Shown: positions 37,328-50,710 of the stretch, piece after piece
How the letters are laid out: each line of letters starts with the position of its first letter
Position numbering within the stretch: the stretch's first letter is position 1
From: Rotaria sordida
Taxonomy: Eukaryota; Rotifera; Eurotatoria; Philodinida; Philodinidae
Assembly: GCA_905250125.1 (NCBI GenBank)
Contig: CAJNOL010000102.1
Location: 124,001-188,000, forward strand
Direction of reading: 5' to 3'
Length of the DNA stretch: 64,000 nucleotides
Notes under the pieces: model-generated
What the model was told of the DNA's origin: nothing
Databases searched by the model: none
Seen by the model: only the letters and a program-made list of their open reading frames with translations
Translations under genes and position numbers: made by a program

Positions 37328-38764
37328 TTTTCTACAGAATAAATTCAAATTATATATACATGAAGTTCCTTTAATAAAATCAATATTGGAAAAACACTCT
37401 CGAAATTTGTCTTGTCAAATTTCATTATAGACTTAACAGTTGCATACACAGTCTCAGACAAAAACAGGCGTCCCTCCCATGAAGTGTTACTATTCTCTTG
37501 TTAGTATGTATGGGAAACTCAAGCAATTGAATGTAAGAACTTTGCACGTCAGACTGACCTTCTGTCCAGAGCTACAGCTAGTATCAGTTGTAAGGAAGAT
37601 ATCATGTTAATAAATCTGCCACTAGGCAGCACTCTAACCGAAAGTCAGAGGTATTCTTTCTTTTATTCTTTATGATATTGGGCTGATAGTTTGAGTACAT
37701 ACGTATGATAATAGATCCTGATCTTAAGACTCAACCCATCTTCCATCGACTCATATGTAATGAAGTCATGATTTACATATCTTGTTTCCCTTGTGAAAGA
37801 CATATTCAACAGAAATATGCACAAAAAGAAATTTATATTTATCATTTTGCTACTTCATAAACTGCTAAAGACAGCTCCATATGCGTACTTTACTGTTGTT
37901 AAAGTCCATGATCTTAGTAAATAGCATGCCTTGAAACAGTGAACCTATGTCGTGGCGTTAACTCGATTTTATTCAATGCTGTGAGTGTAAAAATTTCAGA
38001 ATAGACTTGTTGTCTCATCGAAACTTTCTACGAAAATTTTCAAATGAATTAGTCAAAATCATCATGGAAAAGATCTATGTTACTAAAAATCAGTATTTAC
38101 TCTTCAATAGACACTTTTCATGAGAAGACAGCATCTTAGTTATTTCAAAACTCAGACTAGAGATAGTTACATCAGTGGTTTTTTCGAATGAGGAATTCGA
38201 CAAATATATTCGTGACAACATTGTTGAGATAAGGTGACTGCAAAAAGAAGAAGATAATATCTGACTCATAACTTCATTTCATATAAATCGATGGAAGGCA
38301 AGTTGATATTTGCGATCAGGGTCTATGGTCGAACGCATATACCCAATAGATCAGTTCAATATCATAAAGAATAGTGAAACTTTATAGCGAACTGTATCTC
38401 ATTCACTGGATTTTTTTTCTCAAAGGAATTTATCATTCTTTACATATAAAAATAATCCCATTGGTCTCATTAAATTTCATTCTGTTCTTTGAATATAAAA
38501 AAAAAATAATATTTGTTTTCTAGATCAAATCGTTTAGTTTATATTGCAAACAGGCATAATTAAAAAAAAATATTTGACACAAAAAACTAGCAACAACAAC
38601 AAAAAGATAATATATACACTAAAATACTGTATGTGAGACAACATGTCTGATTGTCAATAAATGAGATAATTATAAAGAAATACAAACAAACAAAAGACAA
38701 GAAGAAGAAGAAAAAAAAATGTTCAATTGATGAAATAAACAAAAAAAAGAAAAGAAAAGAAAAA
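37328..38764. other. intergenic between ITFG2 start and FGFR-like 3' end
   Basis: No coding signal or clear repeat is seen. The first part would hold the ITFG2 promoter and the last part the 3' UTR of the kinase gene. Confidence 0.55.
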
Positions 38765-41700
38765 TTAAGAAAGTGATGATGCTGATGTAGCTGCTGTTGT
38801 TGTTTGACTATGACTATTTGTATCAGTGGCAATACCTGATGTTGATATAGGTAAAATAGTTGTTGATGCACAATCACTCATTGATGGTGATGATAACGGA
38901 GGCAAATCTACATAATCTAAATCGGAATAATCAATTGGTGATGAACCATATAAATAACATCGAAGACTTTCACATATTTGAGTAAATGTTGGTCGTAATG
39001 ATTCTTTAAATGTCCAACATAATTCAATTAATTGAAAACTAAATGAATAAAAACAAAATTTCAATTTGACAAAAAAAAAGAAAAGACAGAAATCTTACAT
39101 TTCATGTGGACAATTTGCTGGTTGATTCATTCGATTTCCATTTTTTAAATAATCAAATAATTGTTCAGCAGCTATTGATGGATATGGTGAACCACCATAT
39201 GTCATTATTTCCCATGCTAATATAGAAAATGACCATACATCACTTTTTGTTGAAAATTTTCTATCAAATAATGCTTCAGGACTCATCCATTTAACTGGTA
39301 CACGACCCTTTATAATAGAATTGAAAAAACAAAATAAATTCAAATGAAATTTTAAAAAAAAACAAACAATATATCATCAATATTATATTTACATCAGTTT
39401 GTTTTCGATAATAATATGTTTGTGTTAAATCTCTTGCAAGTCCAAAATCAGCTATTTTACATATACGATTTTCTGCTAATAGAACATTTCGTGCGGCAAG
39501 ATCACGATGAATACACTTAAAGATAAATTCTTTATATAAACAAGAAAATTGTCTTTTCATTTTACTTTTTTTGAATGTAAATATTCCATTCCAGTTGCAG
39601 TTTGTAAACAAAAGAAAATTAAATCAAGTGTTGTTAATGAACGTTTTAAATCATCATTATCATCTTGTTTATATGCATTATCATTTTCATCTTGTTCAAA
39701 TGAACCCGATAAAATATGTCCAGATGGACGTTTACGACGTAAATAATCACGTAAATTACCATATTTGGCATATTCAACAATTAACATAACTTGACCTATT
39801 CGATAAAACATTCACTTTTTTTTTTGTTGTTGTCTGTGAATTTTACAAAAGAAAAAGTTATTTATAAATAATTTTACCTCCTTTTGTACAACAACCAAGT
39901 AATGATATTATATTAGTATGTTTACCAACCATTTTCATAACAGATAATTCTTTAAGTAAATTTTCAATTTCTTCCGATGTTGCATCCTCTTAAAATATTA
40001 AATAAATGAAAGAGTTTTAGAGATTATTTCATATTATTAATAATATTTAAATTCAATTTATAACTATAATATATGATAGATGATTTATCAAAAACCAGTA
40101 ACTTAATTTTGTTATTATTTCATATTTTGTCAAATTTTTCAACCAATCGATCGTTTTTATCTATTGCATGAGATATTGTATCTACATAAATTTGTATTTA
40201 AGGCCCCCCCCCCACTCAAAAAAAATCAATTTTCGTCAAAATTATCGAAATTGAGATAAATGCATCGGAAGATAGCCCGTCTTCTGCTCTTTCAGAAATC
40301 ATATTGGTTTTTCTTCGGCACCTCGTTTTTGGTCAAAGTTTTCGATGATTTTTGTTAAGCTCTTCTTGAAAAATATGCTTATTTTAAAAAAAACGAAAAA
40401 TGTTTTTCGTTTTTTCTCAGTTTAGGCTTTCTGAACCGCGCAATCCATTTTTCTCTGTCCAGGCTCATTCAATATATTTTAATTTTTTTTTGTTTGAAAG
40501 AGCACGTCAAGATACAGTGCAGTACAGAGTCCTTTTTTTAATTAAGCTTTATTTTTTATTATATATACAGTCATATATGTAATTAGACACCCATTTTTGG
40601 CGCGTTTTTTGAGTCATTGAACTTGTGATTCCCTTTTTTCGCTAAAAAAGTAAGAATTTAAAAAAAAGGACTCTGTACTGCACTGCGTCCTGAGATGCTC
40701 TTTCAAACAAAGAAAAATTAAATACATTGAAAGAGCCTGGACAAAGAAAAATGGATTGCCAAATGAGCTATTTTTGGCCTTTGTTTGTTTCATATCTCTG
40801 TCAAACATTAGGGTATCGAGCTGAAAATTTTATCACAGCCTCCTCACTTCAGCCCCAACATATGCTCCAAGTTTCAGCCCATTTGAACTTTCTTGGGCTG
40901 AGATCGATTTTTGAGTGGTGGGGGGGCCTTAAGATAAATGTTTTCATCATGAACAACTAATATGTTCCTATCAATTATTCGAATTGTAAAAAGTTCACAC
41001 TATTAACTATCACACATTTTTCCGACAACTGATTAGAACCGGAAGCATGTAGTTAGAATTAGAAGTTTTTCTAATTTCCAATTACATGTTTACATTTCCT
41101 CTCTGGGGTAAGATCGAACAACTACTAGTAAGTTTAGTGAAAAAATCCAAAATAATATCTGCACAAAGCAAAATAGATGTTTTGGCGCAGTCCTTAGTTT
41201 GAGTTTTGAAATAGTTTCAATTCAATATTGTTGTAGAGCATTGAATTCTGTACAAAATGACATATTATAATAAACGAAATGTCATCTATGCATTTCTACT
41301 AAAGAGTTAGTATCTATGGCAATCGACACTGGTTAAACAATCACCGTTCATTTGATGAGTAAAAAGAATTTAGAATGGTTTGGTTAGCCGGACCTTCGTT
41401 CTTGGGATATTGAAATTTTACTGAATTTTTCAGCAAAAAGATTAGTTGATTTCCTATATAATCTGAAGAAGACAACAGCTTTTCTATTGAAAAATCCAGT
41501 AAAATTTTGGCATCTCAAGGACGAAGGTCTGGAAAACTCAACCATTCAAGACTTTCCATTTACTCATCAAGTGATCATCGTTCTCAGTCGAAAAAACGAT
41601 TTGACAACTGAAGACGTTCCCTCGTGAGTCGTTAAAACATATTTCGCATTTTGAATTTGATAGTTTTCAATCGAAATACAAAACTGACCAAACTAGTATT

Positions 41701-44587
41701 CTGTACAACTAGCATTTGAATCCATGTTATCTCCGAAGGGAATTTTGAACACCTATTCGAAAAGAGCGAAAAATATTTGATTCTAACTAATTACTTTTTG
41801 CTCTAAGCAACTGTCTGAAAAAAAAAGGAGTGAATATTTGATGCCATAGGTTAAATGAAAAACGAAACTAATTGAAGTATTTTATTGATATATGATAATA
41901 TCGATTAATTATTCTGCATTATTTATTTATTAATTTACCTCGAACAGTTTTAATTGCCACGGTTGTTATTTTATCTTTTGAATTAATATTTTTGGCTAAA
42001 CCTTGATATACAAAACCAAATGCACCTTTACCAATTAAATGACCAATCGTTAGACTACAAAAATTTAAATCTATACATTAAATTTCAAAATAAAAAAAAA
42101 AGTAAATTTTCATTTTACTTTTCACGAGGAAATTCACATTGATCATCATAATATGATGAAATAATTGTTGATATTGTTCCTTCAGTTGGAAAACGACGAC
42201 AACCATCTTCCATTAATGGTTTTCTTGTTTTAGGATCAATATCACTTCGATAAAGTTGATTCTATTTTATAAGAATATTTTAAAATTAAATCAACTAAAA
42301 GAAAGAAAAAAACCGAAATAAACTTACAGCTTTTAAGTTACTAATACCACGTGTAGCTAAAATTCTTGTTGCTAATAAAGTTCGTCGTAAACTTTTCTGA
42401 TTACGAAAATGATAAATAAGAAAAAATATAAATGCAAATAATAATATTCCAATTATACAAGTAATTGTTATAATTAATTCATCAGGTAATCTATTTGATA
42501 TAAAACGACGTGTACCTGTTGAAATATTTCTTAATAATAATGGACGTTCGGATGCTTAAAAAATAAAACATATATATATTCATTTTATTAATTAAAATAA
42601 ATTTTATTTACCAGGTAAAACAATAAGACGATGAATTAAATCAGCAAAACCATATTCATTTAAAACTCGACAAAGATAAGCACCTGTATCATTTCTTTGT
42701 AAATTTTTTATATTTAATAATTTGACTTCATCTTCTGACATTGTATGTGGATTATATTCCTTAAAAGAAAAGTAAAATTATATGTATATATAAACTTGAA
42801 TACTTGAAAAAAATAATTTATTTTCTTTTTAATCGAAATTAAACGAAATATTCAAAATTAACAAAACAAAAACAAAAACATATTTATTTATTTGTGCAAA
42901 TCGAAAATCAGGCGTCACACATATTTATATATATGTACATAAATAATCATTCATGATTAACTTCTTGATTATTTAGAGCTGTTTAATCGAGGCTTCTGTT
43001 TTTCTTTTTTGTTCCTATAAAGTAGATGATTATTCACATACGCTTGCCATACAAGTGACTGTAAACACACATATGTTCAATCGTTTCTAACTTTTCTGCT
43101 CTTTAGTAGACAATGAGATGAAAGCTAATGGAGTCTCAGTTAATTGTTGATTAATTGAGTGGTGAATGTCTGCTTGTACGAACATCTAAGAAAGATAAAT
43201 GAGACTACTTTCTATCTGTTATTTATCTGCTCAACGGATAGAATATAGTCGATTAATATATTATTAGTCTCCAGGCAAAATATATTATAATAACTTTTCA
43301 AGGACATATCATTCTAAGAAAAAAGAAAATGTGTTGTTCATATATGATTTTTTTTTAATCTACACACTTAAATATTTTCACTTATTAATTGTACGGCTAT
43401 TACAATAAATAAATATTTAAAACATGCTTTATATTGATCCTCCTTCTTTTTCTTTTTGTATTCAATATTGATGATAGCATGCAATAAAACCATCAAATCA
43501 TCAATGAAAATAATGCAAATCATCAAAAAAGAACACACAATTCAAAGCACACGCAAATACACAGCAAAAAAAAAAACAGCTGAAAAAATTCTGTAATTGT
43601 ACTTATGTTACCTGCCGTTTTCCTATACTAAATCTTGATCCATTAGAAAACTATAGATAGATAGAGAGTTGTTTTTATTATTATTATTATTCTTTTTTTG
43701 TTTTTTATTTTTATTTTATTTATATATAAATAGTTAAGAAGACTTAACAAATAAAATGAAATAATTTGAATTACCTTAATGAATTCTAATTGATTAAATT
43801 GATCATTTTCTTGGATTTTATTCAATTGTCGTCGAACAAACCATTGAACAAATGGACTTGAATCAGAATAAAATAAACATTCAAATGTTATATTATCACC
43901 TTCATATTGTGTTAAATTTGTTGATTTAGATATAAATACTGGTCGATCAAGACTACGACCTTGTACAATTAATTGAAATGATCGACTTATATTTCCTAAA
44001 CTATTTTCAACAACACATGTATACAATCCTGCATCATACATTGTTGCTTTAGTAATATTTAAATACATATCATCAATAGAAAACTAAAAGAAAAAAGAAA
44101 TTAATTGAAATTTAAAAAAAATTTAAAAAAAATCTTCAATCAATATTTGTTTATACCAATTCAATTAATTCTGGTACAAATATATGTCCATCTTTGACCC
44201 ATGTTATTTTAGCTTTTGGTTTAGCTTGATATGGACATTTAAGTGAAATAGATGCTGATGTTGGATAAACTAATGTTTGTGTTTGTTGTGCAACAGGTTC
44301 AATCCAATGTGGTGGACATTGTATTGAACAATTTATTGAATGAAAATATTCGACTTGTTGTGGTCTTTGTTGATCACCATCATAATAAACATCATCGTCA
44401 AGTGGTGGATTTATGAAAGAATCTTGAATTTCGTTTACTATATATATATATATATCAAATTAGATCAATAAAAAAATATATATATAATTAAAATTTACTG
44501 ACATTTTTCATCTGTAATAACAGTATTAATACTGATTATTAAAATGAATATTATGAAGAATATTTTGATTCGATGAAAAATAATCAT
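38765..44587 (-). CDS. FGFR-like: FGF-receptor-like receptor tyrosine kinase
   Basis: Thirteen exons (44503-44587, 44157-44437, 43775-44083, 43612-43650, 42612-42759, 42328-42554, 42119-42261, 41939-42054, 39878-39988, 39566-39795, 39393-39515, 39099-39307, 38765-39038) give 764 residues. A signal peptide is followed by an acidic patch (PPLDDD) and only two Ig domains: SLKCPYQ...YTCVVEN and ITFECLF...AYLCRVLN. One membrane span lies near residues 313-336. The split kinase domain has [41 protein letters not shown] (about 566-573), DFG (about 586), the activation-loop YYYRKQT and [15 protein letters not shown]. All catalytic residues are present. The kinase insert is acidic and Asn/Asp-rich. 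The first donor is the unusual GTCAGT. A 39-nt exon encodes 13 residues of the second Ig domain. The C-terminal tail is Ser/Thr-rich. The assignment to FGFR rests on the kinase motifs; the ecto-domain lacks an Ig1. Confidence 0.93.
40202..40928. mobile_element. 727-bp TTAA-flanked foldback element in FGFR-like intron
   Basis: TTAA stands at both borders (40198-40201 and 40929-40932). Terminal inverted repeats of about 25-30 bases run ggcccccc...ccactcaaaaa at left and its complement at right. A second, inner inverted repeat of about 100 bases lies at 40440-40540 against 40656-40759 (core ggactctgtactgcactg). TTAA borders are the piggyBac target, but no transposase is present, so it would be non-autonomous. 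A diverged relative lies near 18980-19170. Confidence 0.75.
41323..41591. repeat. imperfect foldback repeat in the same intron
   Basis: Arms 41323-41440 and 41472-41591 align as reverse complements. Shared blocks include ttgatgagtaaa, accttcgt and aaattttactg. The spacer is about 30 bases. The ends are not precise. It is probably a MITE relic of a different family from the TTAA element 0.4 kb away. Confidence 0.65.
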
Positions 44588-46691
44588 TGTCTAAATAACA
44601 AAAAACAATCATATAAAAATAATTCGATTATGATCATAGATTAATACAAATAAAATCGACCTTTTAAATGTATTAGTAATATATTTAATAAAGTAGACTA
44701 TAGCAATGATGCCTTATTAAATCGTTGTATACGCATATATCTGATTTCCTCGTGTTCTGTTTATAGACTACACAAGCTTCGATTGATTTGTCCTTGTATA
44801 GAATCAATCAAATCGTATCGTACTTTCTGCCTATCTCTTTTCTATTCTGCAAATAATCATTCTCTTTTCTTTCGCATCCTTTCTCGCTATCTAAACATCC
44901 TATATTGCATAGATCTGCATTTGTTCAACACCTTGCTATATTAATATTCTTTAGCAAATTAACATAATGATAGAAAAACGAAGAACTTAAAAAAAAAAGA
45001 AAGCAAATTCATCTGTTTTCCTTTATTCTTTTCTATTCTATATTGCAAACATGATAATAATTATTTTTTCTTACTGTTACTAATCAATCGATCAAACAGA
45101 AGGTGGGCGAAATAGAGTTCTATCTGTCTATCTTTATTATCAGAAATGTCATTTCACGTCGCGTTTTCTCTCTATGTCAAGATCTAGTAATGGAATGAAA
45201 TTAGCATTCTTGCAACCTACTATTGATAACAGAAATTCGATATGTTCTCGATTGGCATTTATTTATATCTTAGGTTTTAACTACTGACAAGTCAAGGATG
45301 ATTAAACATACATATTTTATATTCTAAATTTTATTCGAGAAATATTTCATGGTACTCTAATCACTATCGATTCACTTCTCACCCATCAAAAATCCAAGAC
45401 AATTTACAATTATGTGAATAAAACAATTACTCATGTGACGAGGTAATATATCAATCATAAATAAATGGAACAATTGCAGACATCTGACCTTCGTGTGTAC
45501 TGGGACGAGTTATAATAGATGGAAGTTTCTTTTTTTTCATCATAACTTTTCTAATCATATCAACGGACAAAATTATGATGTCAAGAAAAAAGAAACATAT
45601 AGAAAATTAATGGTATAAAAAAAAGAAATAGTTCGAAGAACGAAAGGAAAAAAAAATATTTACATTAGTATTTATTGATATCAGAATGATCTTATAAAAA
45701 GTTCTACGAAAAAAAAACAACAGTCACTAAACATATATACATATATATCGTAATAACGGTAGCTATTATTTGAAAATCGAGCTGGTTTTCGAGTACAAAA
45801 ATAATCAATTTTTTATCATTATCAATAATCAACAGCCTGAAGAAATTGTTATTTCGCCTTGTCTCTTTCCTTTTGATTCTTTTTTCCTCATCTCTTAAAA
45901 AATTAGCATATTAAAAAAAAAACATAAATGAATGTTTGTGGTTAGGCCACTTGTCACGAGATTTCGAACGTAAACATATGTGCATACTCAAGGGTTATAT
46001 ACACTTGACGACGAATGAATAAAGAACCCTTGAATAATTCCAATGTTACAAATAAACAAAACAAAACTTGAAATGATTTGATACTACACATAAGTATTTG
46101 ATAGACATATAAGAAGATAACATTTATAGAAAATATAATCATTGATGGAGAAAAATAATAAGAAATTTCACATCCGTTTCTAATCAGTAGTCTCACGATT
46201 TTATCATTTCTTTCTTAGTTAATCGTTACTTTTGATCAACCGACAATCTAGTATATACTACTGACACATGACAACAACAACAACTGGAATTGAGGCGATC
46301 AACTACAGCTGTACTCGATCGTCTCTTTTTTTTAGCGATCATTTGTTGATAATAGATCCTGGTCACACATGGTGCCTAAGTATACACTATGGAAAAAGAT
46401 TAAAAAAACGAACAACGAGAAAACATGATCACTTAAATGAATATATATAAATATAGATAATATATATATTGTTTGATTGAAGATATCGACAATCAAATAT
46501 ATTTTTTCTATTCACGTTTTCTTGCTTCTCTATTGCAATCACATGTGTTCTTATCATCCTTGTGTGTGTCGTTGTCGTCGTGTTACTTTCAAGGGCACAC
46601 ACGAGTACGCAATTATTCTGGCTTTTTTTTACAACAAGGCACCCTGCAGAAAGACATAACTATAACATTCTTCCTATTTCACGTGCAATGA

Positions 46692-46723
<32 letters not shown>

Positions 46724-48960
46724 GGATACTGCATACTTAAACAAAAAAAAGAAGCATTAATAACTTTCTGCTCTGTTCAATTTAAATAAAAAGAGAACTT
46801 AAAAGCGACGAAATAAGTTTTATAGTTCAAAAAGTATCACTATACTGTTAAAAAGAAAAGAAGGATTAGCAAAGAAATTAAAAAGAAACCGACCAAGTAG
46901 TAGAAAAAGAAAAGTCATATTGATACCTATTTCATATGACTTGTTAAATTCGTCGATTGTTTCCCATAAAAGATAGCAACAAGTTGTTGTTACTGTACTT
47001 TTTTCTGTGTCAAGCAAATGTCAACGATCATCAATCTTTTTTGCTGGTGTATTAGCAGTAGCTACAGAAGGTTGTGTAACAACCGGATGTGCACATGCAG
47101 CAAAGGTTTTTTTTCACCCTCCCTTTCTTTCTTTGCTTTCTCGATGAAATGTGTCAACAAAATAAACGATCTGTAGCATATACATATACGCATATCTACG
47201 CATAGATATATATGTATATATATATATTTTTTTTTTATATTCAATGTTGTCTTATCGGTCGACGATGGAATAAATTCAAACTGCTCGTAGAACTAGACAG
47301 ATGACCCTTTTGTTGTTAAAGCGGCTCACCTGTTCGGCGCGCCATTAAAACAAATTTTGTTTAGGTTATTTTTTCTTTTGGTTCTTATCTTTCTATCTTG
47401 CTCATGTACACGTTTCTATGTCAGTAAATGAATGATATTAATGACAATAGTGATCATTTTTCATAATTACAAATTGCAGAAATATTGACGTTGTCGTATG
47501 ATTTTTTAATAAGCCTATGTATATATAGCAGACATTTTCGTCTTTTTTTTTTTGGCATAGAACGAAGAAAAAGAAACGATACTTAACTAATATTTTAAAA
47601 AATCAACGCTGTGAACCGAAACATTGTCGTGGATATAGGTAAAGAAAAATATACAGTAGTTATATAGAAAGATAGTGTGATGATGGCGAAGAACAGAACA
47701 AACAATGACAACAAACGAAGAAGATAGAAAATAGAGAGAGAGAGAGATACAGGAGAAAAAAAGAAGGCAGATATCCCACACGTATGTACATTAATGCCCA
47801 TAAAGGTGATGGTGTGCCTTCTTATTCTCTCTCTGTCTCTCTTTCTTGTCTATTCTTCTTCATCAACCTTATTTTCTCCTTCTTCTCTTTTTCTTTCTTC
47901 TCTTCACACCAACACCGCTCGATATCACTGCCCCATCAAATCATCACTGATATATATGAGGAGTATGCAAAAATTTGCAACTAAAGAGGCAAACAACTAG
48001 TAAAGTATATTCATAGACGACACGAGATGATATATATGAGATAAATATCTGAGCAAGCTATATTAAAAAAATACTCAATTACACATTTTTTCTCATGCTT
48101 AAATAAATATGAGAAATTGAAAAGTATGACACTAGAAAACGGAAATTCAAATCCGATAGAGGAAGTTAAAATAAAAAACTATTAGATAATCAATCTATTG
48201 TTCTTACTTCTTTCTTTTACATCTAAGTAATACGTTTGATCGTTAAAATAATGAACATGTATAGTTACGATGTTTTTTTTTTTTCTGTTACTTATATATC
48301 TATCTTACGTAAGATAATAGATCTTAATGAAGTTATTTGATTTAGGACTTTTACATATATAATTAAAATCAATTATTTATTTCTTTTTCTACAGATATAA
48401 ATAATTTCATTGAACCATAATATGAATATAACAAAAAATAGCATCGAACCATATTATATTGAACACATATAGTGAACATAAACATTTATAATGAGCTTGT
48501 TCTGATTGCATAAATACAACTAACAGCAATAGTTAAACAAATGAGATAAACAAATTATTTGTTCGAACAACAATTACAAATAGCACTGGATTAGATTAAT
48601 TCTGCTGTCGAATGTTAAACAAAGCTTTGTCTTCATTAACCACAACATAGTAATAATAACAATATACTATGATGAACATATAAATATATGTATTCATAAT
48701 ATCTATTAAGTGAATATATGTGTAGACTGAAAGCGATTTACGTAAATGATTACTGAAATGCAATAAATATAATCATTTCTTTTTTATATATATATCAACA
48801 ATAAATTAGAAATTATGATTGGAGAAAGTTTGGTCTCTATAGAATAATGTCTTTTATATAAAAACAGATGTGTTTTTTTATTTCATTTGAATAATTCAAT
48901 TTAAAATCGCGCATTTTTATCTTGTTTTTATGTGCTTATTTTCATTCTTTAATTGTATTA
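44588..48960. other. 4.4-kb intergenic region
   Basis: Lies between the FGFR-like gene start and the NAP1-like gene start. It has many short ORFs on both strands, CT-rich and GA-rich tracts (about 47735-47745 and 47818-47905) and AT microsatellites, but no domain or splice-supported gene. Confidence 0.55.
46696..46723. repeat. AT dinucleotide microsatellite
   Basis: About fourteen uninterrupted AT units. Confidence 0.9.
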
Positions 48961-50572
48961 ATGTCATCGTCTAGTGAAGAAATAGTTACAACATCAGATG
49001 AATCATCATTATCTTTAGATCATGGTGATCAACAAGAATTTTCATCTTCTAATAAACATATTCTTTCAACAATAGATAATGATTATATAAATGTATTAAA
49101 AAAATTACAAATATCTTATAATCAATTAGAAAGTCGTTATTTAAAATCTGTTAATGAACTTGAATATAAATTTCATCAACAATGTTCATATTTATTTGAA
49201 CACCGTTCAAATATAATTAATGGAATATATGAACCAAATGATGATGAATGTCGATTAAAAACTGATTCTATTGAATTTATTGAAAGATCATCATTATCAA
49301 ATGATAAATTAGGAATTCCTTCATTTTGGTTACAAACACTTAAACAAGTAGGATCATAAATAACTGAAGTAATGGACAAAAGTCTCCCACTTTCCATATT
49401 GTCGGTTACTGTTAGAACACATCGGACTGATCATAGACCCTGTCGCGTCCAAAAATTTTGGATTTAGCTCCTGTACACTCTGGAGGTCTGAAAATTTATG
49501 TGCACATACTCCAATAAGAAATTATGTATAAGACTTGAGCTTACCTCGATTGTTTAAATGCAGCAAGCATTATGATGAATAGTGATGGATTGCATCTATT
49601 TATCATTTTAACTTCATAACTCTGAAAACGAAGAACTTTGTAGATCGACTCATCCGTCATTATTTAGTGGTTTGTTCTGGTTATCTATCATATTACTTTC
49701 ATTAAAGTTCATCAATCCTTTCTAGAATTGTTACCGCTTTTACATCACTTCTATTTGGATGGTAAAATATCAAGAATTAATCATGTATTTGATAGAAGGC
49801 AATAAGAAGTTTAGTAGGCAATTTTTTTCAGATTAAAAGCTTACAGTAAAGATAGGCGCCTTTCATGAGAATTCAGCTTGTATTAAAGCAATTGAGACAA
49901 TCTCATGCTTCTGAACTAAATTCTTAGTACATTATGTGCACAAAAATTTTCAGGTTTCTAGCATCTGTATTAGCTGATATATTTTTGTTCACTACTATAA
50001 AGTCAAACGTTTTAGAAAACATAATTTGTTTTAAGGTACCTATGATTGCTGATATGATAGAAGAATGGGATGAACCATTACTTAAATGTCTTTCTGATAT
50101 AAAACTTCAATTACATATTCAACCTATAATTGGTTTTACACTTGAATTTCATTTCAATGAAGAATCAAAAAGATTTTTTTATAATAAAATTTTAACAAAA
50201 TTTTATGAACTACAAATTGAACCTGATGATGAAATACTTTTTTATGAAGGTACAGCTATTATACATTCAATAGGATGTCAAATTGATTGGATTGATTTAA
50301 AAACAAATGTAACACGAAATATTGAAACAGGTGAATTACAATCATCATTTTTTAATTTTTTTACATCACCAATAAATACTGATGATTGGAAATTAGCAAC
50401 TGATTTTCAAATAGGTCATTATATACGTGAAAATATTATACCAAAAGCAATACTCTATTATACAGGTGATATATTTGATGATGAATATGAATTTAGTGAA
50501 GATGATGATGATGATAGTGATGAACAACAATGTTCATTTAAAGAAGAAACTGGAGAAGGAGAACATTTATAA
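48961..50572 (+). CDS. NAP1L-like: NAP1-like nucleosome assembly protein (histone chaperone)
   Basis: Two exons, 48961-49347 and 50036-50572, join in phase 0 to give 307 residues. The N-terminus (MSSSSEEIVTTSDESS) is acidic and Ser-rich, followed by a helical dimerisation region. The NAP domain has GIPSFWLQTLKQ | VPMIADMIEEWDEPLLKCL, then TLEFHFNEESKRFFYN, GCQIDWIDLKTNVT, SSFFNFFTSP and DFQIGHYIRENIIPKAILYY, matching NAP1L1 in order. It ends in an acidic tail (EDDDDDSDEQQ). It should bind H2A-H2B and shuttle histones. The ATG at 48961 is preferred over 48922, which would add a hydrophobic non-family extension. The intron is 688 bp, long for this locus. A poly(A) signal is present at about 50658. 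The gene is convergent with TSEN15, 138 bp apart. Confidence 0.94.
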
Positions 50573-50710
50573 AGCAAGAAAAAAAAAATTCTTACTGATT
50601 TGTGTCATTCTAATGTATTTGTTTGTGATTAAAGATATTATATGTTCCATATCTGGAATAAATAAATTCATTTAAAATAGATTTTCTTAATAGATTTTTA
50701 TCGATATTTA

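Noticed and set aside
47020..47110. Peptide-like stretch on the minus strand (HPVVTQPSVATANTPAKKI) next to a T-run
   Set aside because: Too short, with an in-frame TGA just upstream and no acceptor between, so a terminal exon could not be supported.
48559..48575. tRNA T-loop-like words (gttcgaa) here and elsewhere
   Set aside because: They fall in short palindromes or lack the other arms. No cloverleaf could be built, and no tRNA or rRNA gene is claimed in the window.
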